NCBI GenBank assembly: GCA_910589135.1
Contig: CAJUSL010000013.1
Span: 1-32,578, forward strand
DNA: 32,578 nt
From: an uncultured Eggerthellaceae bacterium
GTDB taxonomy: Bacteria > Actinomycetota > Coriobacteriia > Coriobacteriales > Eggerthellaceae
Direction: 5' to 3'
Shown here: positions 15,726-22,692 of the stretch, piece after piece
How positions within the stretch are numbered: position 1 is the first letter of the stretch
How the letters are laid out: each line of letters begins with the position of its first letter
The notes under the pieces: generated by a model
Databases searched by the model: none
The model's input: the letters and a program-made list of their open reading frames with translations, nothing else
Told to the model about the DNA's origin: nothing
Program-made: the position numbers and the translations under genes

Positions 15726-17441
15726 TTACTGGAGTCGTTCCGTCCTTTGAATCTGCGTGACCGTGAACCCGCCGTCGGTGGCGGTGTATTGATTGACCCA
15801 GCCCTGGTTGGGCGTCTCGTCGCCGGTGCTCGCGTTCGCGAACGTGACGGTATGGGTGGCGCTGACGGACGGCTTGGCGGCGCCGTCGCCGGCGTCGGAA
15901 TCGCCATCGGCTGCAGCGCCATCGTCCTCGCCAGCGGCCGCATCGCCGTCGGCGGCATCTCCAGGAGCAGCGGCGTCGGAATCGGCGGAACCGGTATCGG
16001 CCTCGAGCTTGAACGGAGCCGGAGGCTCGCCGACCTGGACATAGCCCTGCCCGTCGAAGGCGACCTCGGTCACCGTGTACCACGCGCCCACGGGCAGGCC
16101 GTCCACGACAAGGGTCTGCGTGCGGTCGCCGTCGCCGTGAAAGTTCATGGCGCGATAGCCGTCGAACACGGTGGTCGGCGTGCCGGAAAGGTCGTCGTTC
16201 TCGTAAGTCTGCCCCACGATGTGGAACACGACCGTGGCGGTGTTGCCGGTGTTGTAGTCGCCCTGCGAACCGGTGGCGTATATGGGGCCGGTGAACGTCT
16301 TGTCGATGACGATCTGCCCCGTCTTGTCCACCAGGCCCTCCGGCGCGTTCACGAAGTCGACCACCTTGTTGTCGGTGCCGCCGTCCTCGTGTTCAGTGAA
16401 AGCGGGGCTGCCGTCTGCGGCCGTGAACTCGCCGCCTCCGGGCGCCTTGGTGGAGTCGTAGCCCTCCACAGGCAACTCGGTGACGCTGTAGAAGATGCGA
16501 TGCCGCACCGGCTGGCCGCTTTCGTCCAGCTTGAACGTCAGCGTGCCAAGGCCGTTGCCGTCGGCGTCGACGACCTGCTCGTAATCGTAGAAGTACTTTT
16601 CGAGGGCATTGGTCTTATACGACCAGGACCATCTGTAGACGTTTCGGTCATACACCTGATAAGGCGCCACGATGGCGTATTCGCTCCGGCGCCATTCGAT
16701 TTCGCCATTGCGATTGGCGTCGAAGTAGCGGTCCTTTTCGTCCGCAGCCCCGTCTCCGTTGAGGTCGCAGTTATACGAAATCGAACCCAACTCGCCATGC
16801 TCGTACTTGGGCTCGCCAAACTCGCCGGCGGCGGTGTACTGGCTGCGGGTGATTTCCTTGTCGCTGGCGCCGATCTTGCCGTCGTCGTCCCAGTCCACGA
16901 ATCCCTGCACGCGGATGGTGACGTGATCGATGGGGTTGCCCTCGGCGTCGACCGGCTGGTCGGTGGCGCTGCCCTCGGCGTCCTTCCACGACTTCTTGCC
17001 CGAGAACAGGATCTTGTCGTAGGACTTCTTGGGAAGGTTCGACCTGTCGACGTCAAGCAGACTGGTGGCGTTGTCGACTACGGCAGCAACCTCGTCGCCG
17101 AAGACCTGGGGAATGTTGGTGATGATATCGATCGGGTTGAAGGGCTTCTCGGGCTCCTCGGCCTGGTCGCTCTCGCCGTCGCCCTGCGCATCGCCCGCGT
17201 CATGGCCAGCGTCGTCCCCGTCGTCGGGAATCACGGCATCGGCGTCGCCGTCGGGCTGGGTGCCGGAGTCGTCGGGATTCTGGGAAGACCCCCCATCAGG
17301 CTGACCGGACATGCCGCTGTTCGCAGACGCGTCGTCGCCATGAATGGCAAACGCAGGAGATGCGGATATGCCGAAGACAAGCGACATGACCAGAAAGCAC
17401 GACAGCAACCCGTTTCGCAGCGATTTGTTCATGTTCTTCAT
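15726..17441 (-). CDS. Large secreted Cna-B-type surface protein with EF-hand-like calcium loops
   Basis: 571 residues. Signal peptide (cleavage after PAFA, about residue 32), then an Asp/Gly-rich linker to about 95. A first Cna-B-like domain spans about 143-366: GKKSWKDAEG supplies the Lys strand, FYSVTELPVEGYD the Glu, and VDFVNAPEG the Asn, so a self-formed isopeptide bond is likely. Inserted in it are three EF-hand/dockerin-like loops: DWDDDGKIGASD (183-194), DLNGDGAADEKD (226-237) and DANRNGEIEW (241-250). A second Cna-B-like domain follows (about 375-540: IVIDKTFTGP, WYTVTEV, VTFANAS), split by an acidic Ala/Asp/Gly-rich stretch near 482-522. There is no sorting signal or membrane segment. 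The ATG at 17441 has GGAGG five bases upstream. First gene of the surface operon. Confidence 0.82.
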   Translation of the reverse strand: MKNMNKSLRNGLLSCFLVMSLVFGISASPAFAIHGDDASANSGMSGQPDGGSSQNPDDSGTQPDGDADAVIPDDGDDAGHDAGDAQGDGESDQAEEPEKPFNPIDIITNIPQVFGDEVAAVVDNATSLLDVDRSNLPKKSYDKILFSGKKSWKDAEGSATDQPVDAEGNPIDHVTIRVQGFVDWDDDGKIGASDKEITRSQYTAAGEFGEPKYEHGELGSISYNCDLNGDGAADEKDRYFDANRNGEIEWRRSEYAIVAPYQVYDRNVYRWSWSYKTNALEKYFYDYEQVVDADGNGLGTLTFKLDESGQPVRHRIFYSVTELPVEGYDSTKAPGGGEFTAADGSPAFTEHEDGGTDNKVVDFVNAPEGLVDKTGQIVIDKTFTGPIYATGSQGDYNTGNTATVVFHIVGQTYENDDLSGTPTTVFDGYRAMNFHGDGDRTQTLVVDGLPVGAWYTVTEVAFDGQGYVQVGEPPAPFKLEADTGSADSDAAAPGDAADGDAAAGEDDGAAADGDSDAGDGAAKPSVSATHTVTFANASTGDETPNQGWVNQYTATDGGFTVTQIQRTERLQ

Positions 17442-17526
17442 ACGAACCTCCCCGAACCCTACATTCCCCGGGTGGCTTAAGCCGCCATGTATGGTTTCAC
17501 GCTCAATCGCATTGATTAACCCTAGT

Positions 17527-17555
17527 ATTTTACCCTATCCCATAGGTATAGTAAA
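17527..17555 (-). promoter_or_regulatory. Promoter of the surface-protein operon with a palindrome in the spacer
   Basis: On the minus strand, -35 TTTACT (17555-17550) and -10 TAAAAT (17532-17527) are separated by exactly 17 bases. The spacer and edge of the -35 contain CTATACC-TAT-GGGATAG (17551-17535), an imperfect palindrome with six of seven base pairs matching per half-site. This is a typical place for a repressor. The predicted start near 17520 gives an 80-base leader with two small hairpins (17503-17515 and 17471-17486). Confidence 0.6.
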
Positions 17556-17630
17556 AGGCACAAAGAGAACCAAACGCCCGAACCTCGCAAGAAACACATC
17601 GTTTCGAACGCAACGCAAGGAGCAACAGCC

Positions 17631-19085
17631 ATGTGCGCCGAACGCAAGACATCGAATTCGCAGGCAGCGCGCCTCGAGCCGGCCAAGGATGCCGAAGTGC
17701 AACCCCGGGCCGGGACGCGGCAGAAAGCGCCGCGCGGCGCCGACGGAAAGACGGCGCTGGTGTGGGTGCTGTTCGCAGCGCTGGCGGTCATGACGCTGTC
17801 GGGCGTCGGGACGATCGGCATCGTGTCGGTGCTGGGCCTTGTCCTGTGCGGCGTCGGCATGTCTCAGAGCACCGCGCGCATCGACTGGTGGGTGCTGGTT
17901 CCGCTGGCCGTCTACGTGGGCATGAACCTGGTGTCATCGCTGGTCACCTTCCAAGACGTCGTGAACGGGTACGGCGGCGTGCAGCTGATATACGTCTCCA
18001 TGTACGCACTGTCCTGCTGCCTGGACGAATGGGCCGCACGGCGCCTGCGCCAACTGTGCGTGCTGTGGGCGGGCATCGCCGCAGCGCTGGGCATCGTCGG
18101 GTTCGCGGCGTCGTCGTTCTTCGTCAGCGTGACCCGGCTCGCCTTCGTGGTAGGCGCGCCGAACGCGCTCGGCATCTTCCTGGTGCTCGGATGGTTCGCG
18201 CTGCTCACATGCAGGCTGGACGAAGGCGCAGACGACCGCCTGACGCGCATCATCGGCCGTCTGGAACCGGTGTTGCTGGTCGCCATGACGCTGACGCTTT
18301 CCATGGGCGCGTTCGTGGCGCTGCTCGTCGGCATCGTCGTGTTCCTCGCGGGGCGCCTGCGCACGCACGGCTGGCGCGAGGTCGTGGGAGACGCGTTCGT
18401 GCTGGTGTCGAAGATCGCCACGTGCATCATCGTGGGCCTTTTGACGTACATGGCGGCCGAGCGCGCCGCGGTGCCCGTGCTGTGCGCGGTGCTCGTCGCC
18501 TACGTGGGCGCCATGGCCTGCACTTGGCCGCGCTTCGGCGAGTTTTTGCGCGAGCACGCGATGGCGACGAAGGCCATCGCCATCGTAGGCCTGCTGAGCG
18601 TTCCGTTCGCCATCGTGATGCGCCCCACCTCGCTGGCCACGTTCGCCGAGCGCATCCACATGATAGGCAACGGCATCGGCTATCTGGGGAACAACCCCGT
18701 GACCGGCGTGGGACCAGGCCAGTGGCGCCAGCTCAACCTGCACGACGCCGACACGTACTTCAACACCAACCACATCCACAACCTGCTCATCCATGCCGGG
18801 GTGGAGTTCGGCATCATAGCCATGATCGCCCTCGTCGTCGTCGCCGTGCGCTGCTTCGTGAAGCGCTACCGGCAGGCCCAGCACGGCGAGGATGCCGCGT
18901 TCCTCACGCACGTGATGATGGACACCGGATTCTTCTACCTGGGCGTCACCGGCATGCTGATGCTCACGGCAAACGGGTCGACCAGCCCCGCCAAGGAGCT
19001 TTCGAAGCGCGGCACCCGCGCGTTGTTCGCGGCGCTCGGACTCGCCCATCTAGCGATTCTGGTCACCTACCTGGCCATGTACTGA
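17631..19085 (+). CDS. O-antigen ligase/polymerase-like membrane protein (Wzy_C family)
   Basis: 484 residues. A basic, hydrophilic N-terminus of about 40 residues precedes 10-12 hydrophobic segments. Near residues 355-400 it has NPVTGVGPGQW and NTNHIHNLLIHAGVEFG, the Wzy_C periplasmic-loop pattern with conserved His residues, so it belongs to the O-antigen ligase/polymerase superfamily. Members join oligosaccharides carried on lipid to other glycans or to proteins, including pilins. Start ATG with AAGGAG eight bases upstream. It is divergent from the surface-protein operon and 43 bases ahead of the amidase gene. No glycan biosynthesis genes are in the window, so polymerase, ligase and protein glycosylation remain open. 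Confidence 0.85.
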   Translation: MCAERKTSNSQAARLEPAKDAEVQPRAGTRQKAPRGADGKTALVWVLFAALAVMTLSGVGTIGIVSVLGLVLCGVGMSQSTARIDWWVLVPLAVYVGMNLVSSLVTFQDVVNGYGGVQLIYVSMYALSCCLDEWAARRLRQLCVLWAGIAAALGIVGFAASSFFVSVTRLAFVVGAPNALGIFLVLGWFALLTCRLDEGADDRLTRIIGRLEPVLLVAMTLTLSMGAFVALLVGIVVFLAGRLRTHGWREVVGDAFVLVSKIATCIIVGLLTYMAAERAAVPVLCAVLVAYVGAMACTWPRFGEFLREHAMATKAIAIVGLLSVPFAIVMRPTSLATFAERIHMIGNGIGYLGNNPVTGVGPGQWRQLNLHDADTYFNTNHIHNLLIHAGVEFGIIAMIALVVVAVRCFVKRYRQAQHGEDAAFLTHVMMDTGFFYLGVTGMLMLTANGSTSPAKELSKRGTRALFAALGLAHLAILVTYLAMY

Positions 19086-19128
19086 CGCCGATCCACCGAC
19101 ACGCATTCGCTTTCGACAGGAGGCTGCC

Positions 19129-19821
19129 ATGAACAAGGAATCGACGGACGCGAGGGGCCGCAGGCGCGACCTGCCCATCTGGATAATGCTTGCCGCGTTG
19201 TGCGTGCTTGCCGCACTGGTGCTCGGGTTCTGGGCCATTGCGAGCGCGCAACGGCCGGACTACGTGGGCAAGCCTTTGGAAGGCGAGGTGCGCGAGCAGG
19301 TGATCTCGCAGAACAGCCCCCTCGTTGATTACGTGTTCCTCACCGAGAACGCCGACTTCCCGCGCAGCGAGAAGATCGACGGGATCACCATCCACCACAT
19401 GGCCGGCAACCTGTCCCTGGACGGACTGGGCGAGAGGTTCTCGAAGCGCGACGCGCAGGCGTCTTCGAACTACGCGATCGATTCCGACGGGAACGTGGCG
19501 ATGTACGTCGAGGAGGCGAACCGCGCGTGGACGTCGAACAACCGCGACGTGGACGAGCGCACTGTCACCATCGAGGTGGCGAACGACGAGCTGCATGGCG
19601 ACTGGCACGTCAGCGACGAGGCCTTCGACAAGCTCGTGGCCCTGTGCGCGGACATCTGCAGGCGCAACGGGATAGAGCGGCTTGAATTCACCGACGACCT
19701 GAACGGCAACCTGTACTACCACGGCATGGTGGACAAGAGCACCGAATGCCCGGGGCCTTACCTGACCTCGCGCATGCAGGACCTGGCCGATGCCGTGAAC
19801 GAGCAACTGGACGCCAGCTAG
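19129..19821 (+). CDS. Membrane-anchored N-acetylmuramoyl-L-alanine amidase (Amidase_2/PGRP fold)
   Basis: 230 residues. An N-terminal transmembrane anchor (IWIMLAALCVLAALVLGFWAIA, near 17-38) precedes an Amidase_2 domain (about 75-225). ITIHHMAGN (His89/His90), SSNYAIDSDGNV and the C-terminal YHGMVDKSTECPGPYL carry the zinc-ligand and substrate motifs of the family, including the final Cys in place of the third His side, as in T7-lysozyme-like amidases. It should cleave the amide between muramic acid and L-alanine in peptidoglycan outside the membrane. ATG with AGGAGG five bases upstream. It follows the O-antigen ligase-like gene by 43 bases and is probably cotranscribed, suggesting local wall remodelling linked to surface assembly. 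Confidence 0.9.
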   Translation: MNKESTDARGRRRDLPIWIMLAALCVLAALVLGFWAIASAQRPDYVGKPLEGEVREQVISQNSPLVDYVFLTENADFPRSEKIDGITIHHMAGNLSLDGLGERFSKRDAQASSNYAIDSDGNVAMYVEEANRAWTSNNRDVDERTVTIEVANDELHGDWHVSDEAFDKLVALCADICRRNGIERLEFTDDLNGNLYYHGMVDKSTECPGPYLTSRMQDLADAVNEQLDAS

Positions 19822-19840
19822 CCCTCCGTGAGACAGCGAT

Positions 19841-19860
19841 GCGCGAGCAAGCCCTCGCGC
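19841..19860. terminator. Hairpin between convergent genes
   Basis: GCGCGAG (19841-19847) and CTCGCGC (19854-19860) form a perfect 7-bp stem with a six-base loop, midway between the amidase stop and the stop of the opposite gene. There is no T-run on either side, so termination is likely weak or factor-dependent. Confidence 0.4.
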
Positions 19861-19894
19861 CGCACACGAAGGCGAAAGCCAAGGGAGGCGACGG

Positions 19895-20890
19895 CTACTT
19901 CGACACGATTTCGAAGTCGGTCATGTTCTCCTGGAGAAGCTGCGTGTAGGAATCGGCGTCGTAGTCGTTGGCAGGAAGCTTGACGACGCAGCGGACGCCG
20001 CTCTCGGACACCGTTTCCTCGGAAAGGTTCTCCCCGAATTCCTGGCGCAGCGCCTCCATGATGCTTTCGGCGTCCTGCTGCGAGGTTGCGTTCACCTCGA
20101 GCGTGCTCGACTGCAGGGTGCCGTCTTCGCCGAACACCGCCGTCTCCGTGACGTCGCGGAAGTTGCCGTCGATGTCCTTCACCGCATAGGAGTACACCAC
20201 GTTCTGCGTCGCGCCAGCAAGGTCGGACGCGCCCGATTGCAGGTCTGACACGACCGCGTTCGACTGGGGCAGCACGGAGCCAAGCGGGTTGAAGCCGAAA
20301 AGGAGCATGCCCGCCGCCAGCGCACACAGCACGGCGAGCACCATCAGCATGATCGCGGCGACGCGGAAGCCCTTGCCGCCCTTGGGCGGAGCGGCCTGCG
20401 ACGCAGGACTTGGCTGCCGGGCGGGCTGGGGCTGCTGCGCGTACGAATCGTCGGTGTAGGGCTGTGCGATGGGAACGCGCACCGCCTTCGCCTCGACGCG
20501 CGGGAACGGAGCGGGCTCAGGCCCTGGGTCGGGCAACGGAGCGGGCATCGGAGTGGGTGCCGGCTCGGGCTCGGGCTCCGGCTCCAGCTCCGGTTCGGGC
20601 TCGGGCGCGGGCGCGGGCTCGGGTTCCACGACAGGCTCAGCCTCGGGTTCCGGCATCTGCTCGACCAGAGGGGCGGGCTCGGGCTCCGGCTCGGGCTCAG
20701 GCTCAGGCTCCGGTTCAGGCTCGGACTCGGGCGCAGAAATGCCCAGAGCGCGGAACAGGTCCTCCTCGGCAGAGCCGTCCGACGGCCGGCTGGACTTCGC
20801 GCGCGACCCTGAGGCGTCGCCATTACCCGCCGCCCCTACGGCAGCGAAGAGGCTTTCGAGGGAGATTTCGTTGTTGTTTTCGCCAGCCAT
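19895..20890 (-). CDS. Single-pass membrane protein with Glu-Pro repeat region
   Basis: 331 residues. An acidic, soluble N-terminus of about 50 residues (NNNEISLESLFAAVGAAG) is followed by a 90-residue Glu-Pro repeat region, a Pro/Gln segment, then one transmembrane helix (FRVAAIMLMVLAVLCALAAGMLLFG, about 180-205) and an exported C-terminal domain of about 125 residues (TQNVVYSYAVKDIDGNFRDVTETAVF to DFEIVSK). No signal peptide, so topology is N-in/C-out. The EP repeats form a rigid rod that in TonB-like proteins spans a wall or periplasm, but here it lies on the cytoplasmic side. The C-terminal domain is not recognised. Start ATG at 20890 with AAGGA five bases upstream; a second ATG at 20896 is too close to that site. 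Confidence 0.75.
   Translation of the reverse strand: MAGENNNEISLESLFAAVGAAGNGDASGSRAKSSRPSDGSAEEDLFRALGISAPESEPEPEPEPEPEPEPEPAPLVEQMPEPEAEPVVEPEPAPAPEPEPELEPEPEPEPAPTPMPAPLPDPGPEPAPFPRVEAKAVRVPIAQPYTDDSYAQQPQPARQPSPASQAAPPKGGKGFRVAAIMLMVLAVLCALAAGMLLFGFNPLGSVLPQSNAVVSDLQSGASDLAGATQNVVYSYAVKDIDGNFRDVTETAVFGEDGTLQSSTLEVNATSQQDAESIMEALRQEFGENLSEETVSESGVRCVVKLPANDYDADSYTQLLQENMTDFEIVSK
20560..20730. repeat. Hexamer repeat tract coding the Glu-Pro rod
   Basis: Degenerate tandem copies of a six-base unit (GGCTCN on the plus strand; Glu-Pro on the minus strand) in two blocks, about 20560-20630 and 20674-20730. Such tracts can change length by slipped-strand copying; any multiple of six keeps the frame. 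Confidence 0.8.
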
Positions 20891-20962
20891 GAGCATCCTT
20901 AACGCCGGTTATGTTGCATTAAGGAACATATTGCCATGAAACAGGCGGAAACCTACCGAAAA

Positions 20963-21898
20963 CTAGTCATCAAAATCGAACATGGCCGTGGTAAGGTAGC
21001 GCTCGCCCGTGTCGGGCAGGATGACCACGATGGTCTTGCCCTCGTTCTCGGGGCGCGCTGCCGCCTTCGCCGCAGCGGCCACTGCGGCTCCCGACGAAAT
21101 GCCGACGAGCAGCCCGTCGCGCCCGGCCAGCTCGCGTCCCGCTTCGAAGGCTTCCTCATTGCCGATTGCGATGACCTCGTCGTAGACGCCGACATCCAGC
21201 GTCTCAGGAACGAAGCCGGCGCCGATACCCTGTATCTTGTGCGCGCCGGCGCGGCCTTCGGAGAGCACGGGCGAATCGGCCGGCTCCACGGCGACCACGC
21301 GCACGTCGGGGTTTTGCTCCTTCAGGTAGGCGCCCGTACCGCTGACCGTACCGCCCGTGCCTACGCCGGCGACGAGAATGTCGACCTTGCCGTCGGTGTC
21401 GCGCCATATCTCGGGGCCGGTGGTCTTGCGGTGGACCGCCGGGTTCGCCGGGTTCGAGAACTGCGACGGAATGAACGAGTTCGGCAGCTCGGCATGCAGC
21501 TCCTCGGCCTTCGCAATGGCGCCCTTCATGCCTTTCGCGCCCTCGGTCAGCACCAGTTCAGCGCCATACGCGCGCATGAGGTTGCGGCGCTCGACCGACA
21601 TGGTTTCGGGCATGGTGATGATGATGCGGTTGCCGCGCGCGGCGGCGATGGCGGCAAGCGCGATGCCGGTGTTGCCGGACGTGGGCTCGATGATGACGGT
21701 GTCTCCGTCGAGCAGCCCGCGTTCCTCGGCGTCGGCAATCATCGCCTTCGCGATGCGGTCCTTGATCGAGCCGGCCGGATTGAAGTACTCCACCTTGCCG
21801 AGCAGCCTCGCCTTGAGGCCGTGGTTCTTCTCGAAGTTCGTCAGCTCGACCAGCGGAGTGTTCCCCACCAGGTCGAACACGTTGCCATATGTCTTCAT
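20963..21898 (-). CDS. cysK: Cysteine synthase (O-acetylserine sulfhydrylase)
   Basis: 311 residues, the normal CysK length. It makes L-cysteine from O-acetylserine and sulfide with pyridoxal phosphate in the cytoplasm. The PLP Lys is K46 in NPAGSIKDRIA; the substrate loop PTSGNTG is near 74-80; the phosphate-binding loop GVGTGGT is near 180; and VGISSGAA is near 266. Start ATG at 21898 with AAGGAAAGG upstream at a rather long spacing. It lies 74 bases downstream of the MOSC gene on the same strand and may share its transcript. Nothing unusual in the enzyme. Confidence 0.95.
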   Translation of the reverse strand: MKTYGNVFDLVGNTPLVELTNFEKNHGLKARLLGKVEYFNPAGSIKDRIAKAMIADAEERGLLDGDTVIIEPTSGNTGIALAAIAAARGNRIIITMPETMSVERRNLMRAYGAELVLTEGAKGMKGAIAKAEELHAELPNSFIPSQFSNPANPAVHRKTTGPEIWRDTDGKVDILVAGVGTGGTVSGTGAYLKEQNPDVRVVAVEPADSPVLSEGRAGAHKIQGIGAGFVPETLDVGVYDEVIAIGNEEAFEAGRELAGRDGLLVGISSGAAVAAAAKAAARPENEGKTIVVILPDTGERYLTTAMFDFDD

Positions 21899-21972
21899 GA
21901 TGCGCCCTTTCCTTGGTGCGAGGAGGCGCAGCAAGCCAGGCCGCCGCGCGCCTCGCGTTCTTTTCGACCAGC

Positions 21973-22437
21973 TTAGACCCGGCGCCCGCGCCTGTCCAGC
22001 CGCTCTGCAGCCTCGATCGACACGACGTCGCCCGCCTTCACGGTGCCGCCTTCCAGCACTTTGCAGAAGACGCCCTCGCGGGGCATGATGCAGTCGCCCA
22101 TCTTGTGGTAGACCGCGCAGTGGGCATGGCATTGCTTGCCGATCTGGCTGAGCTCGAGCAGCGAATCGCCCAGACGCAGGCGCGTTCCGACGGGAAGAGT
22201 CTTCAGGTCGAAGCCCTCCACGATGATGTTCTCGCCGAACGAGCCGTTGACGACGTCGGCACCCAGCGCCTTGAAGCGCTCGACTTGCTCGTAGCCAAGC
22301 AGGCTGACCTGGCGGTGCCACTTCCCCGCGTGGGCGTCGTGGACGATGCCCCAGTCGGGACGCAGTTCGACGCATGCGGCCTCGGATTTCTGGATGCCTT
22401 TGATTTCGCTGGTGAAAACGGCCTTGACGGTGCCCAT
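21973..22437 (-). CDS. MOSC domain protein
   Basis: 154 residues, a single MOSC domain as in the C-terminal half of molybdenum cofactor sulfurases. KGIQKSEAACVELRPDWGIVHDAHAGKWHRQVSLL is spread over the conserved N-terminal region, with GSFGENIIVEG near 65 and IGKQCHAHCAVYHKMGDCIMP near 100-120 containing the Cys that would carry a sulfur. Stand-alone MOSC proteins are thought to handle sulfur or metal-sulfur transfer. ATG at 22437 with AAGGAG eight bases upstream. Its position just before cysK fits a sulfur-metabolism link. A promoter with a possible regulator box lies about 120 bases upstream. Confidence 0.9.
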   Translation of the reverse strand: MGTVKAVFTSEIKGIQKSEAACVELRPDWGIVHDAHAGKWHRQVSLLGYEQVERFKALGADVVNGSFGENIIVEGFDLKTLPVGTRLRLGDSLLELSQIGKQCHAHCAVYHKMGDCIMPREGVFCKVLEGGTVKAGDVVSIEAAERLDRRGRRV

Positions 22438-22558
22438 GTTGCACGCTCCTTCGCTGTGAGGCGACGCATCGTACGCCACCCCGATGCGCCCGGTGCAACA
22501 ATGGCAAGCCCGATGCCGCTGCACTACGGCAACAGGCTGAAAGTTTGGCGTGTCAAGA

Positions 22559-22583
22559 ATTATACGCAATTGAGAATGATTGC
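22559..22583 (-). promoter_or_regulatory. Promoter with palindromic box upstream of the MOSC-cysK genes
   Basis: The minus strand has TATAAT at 22564-22559. Directly upstream, in the -10/-35 spacer, is GCAAT-N8-ATTGC (22583-22566), a perfect five-base inverted repeat around CATTCTCA. GAGAATGATT on the other strand partly resembles a Fur-family box. No convincing -35 is seen, as expected for a regulated or activated promoter. Confidence 0.5.
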
Positions 22584-22631
22584 GACAGCCCGGCATAAAA
22601 CCTGCAGAAATGCGCCCATCGGCGTGCAAGA

Positions 22632-22658
22632 AAGGGCCGACCCAGTGGGCCGACCCTT
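22632..22658 (-). terminator. Rho-independent terminator after the C45 acylase lipoprotein gene
   Basis: On the minus strand a 12-bp stem (AAGGGTCGGCCC with its partner, two G-U pairs) with a three-base loop is followed by TTTCTT. It starts 34 bases after the stop at 22693, so it ends that transcript before the MOSC promoter. Confidence 0.85.
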
Positions 22659-22692
22659 CCGGAGGGGGAAACGCTCGCGCGTTGCGCGGGTT

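Noticed and set aside
20560..20730. Tandem repeats as a possible CRISPR array
   Set aside because: The unit is six bases with no spacers and codes for Glu-Pro; no cas genes are present.
20963..22507. Longer 514-codon frame including cysK
   Set aside because: CysK starts normally at 21898; the upstream extension is a shadow of the MOSC gene.
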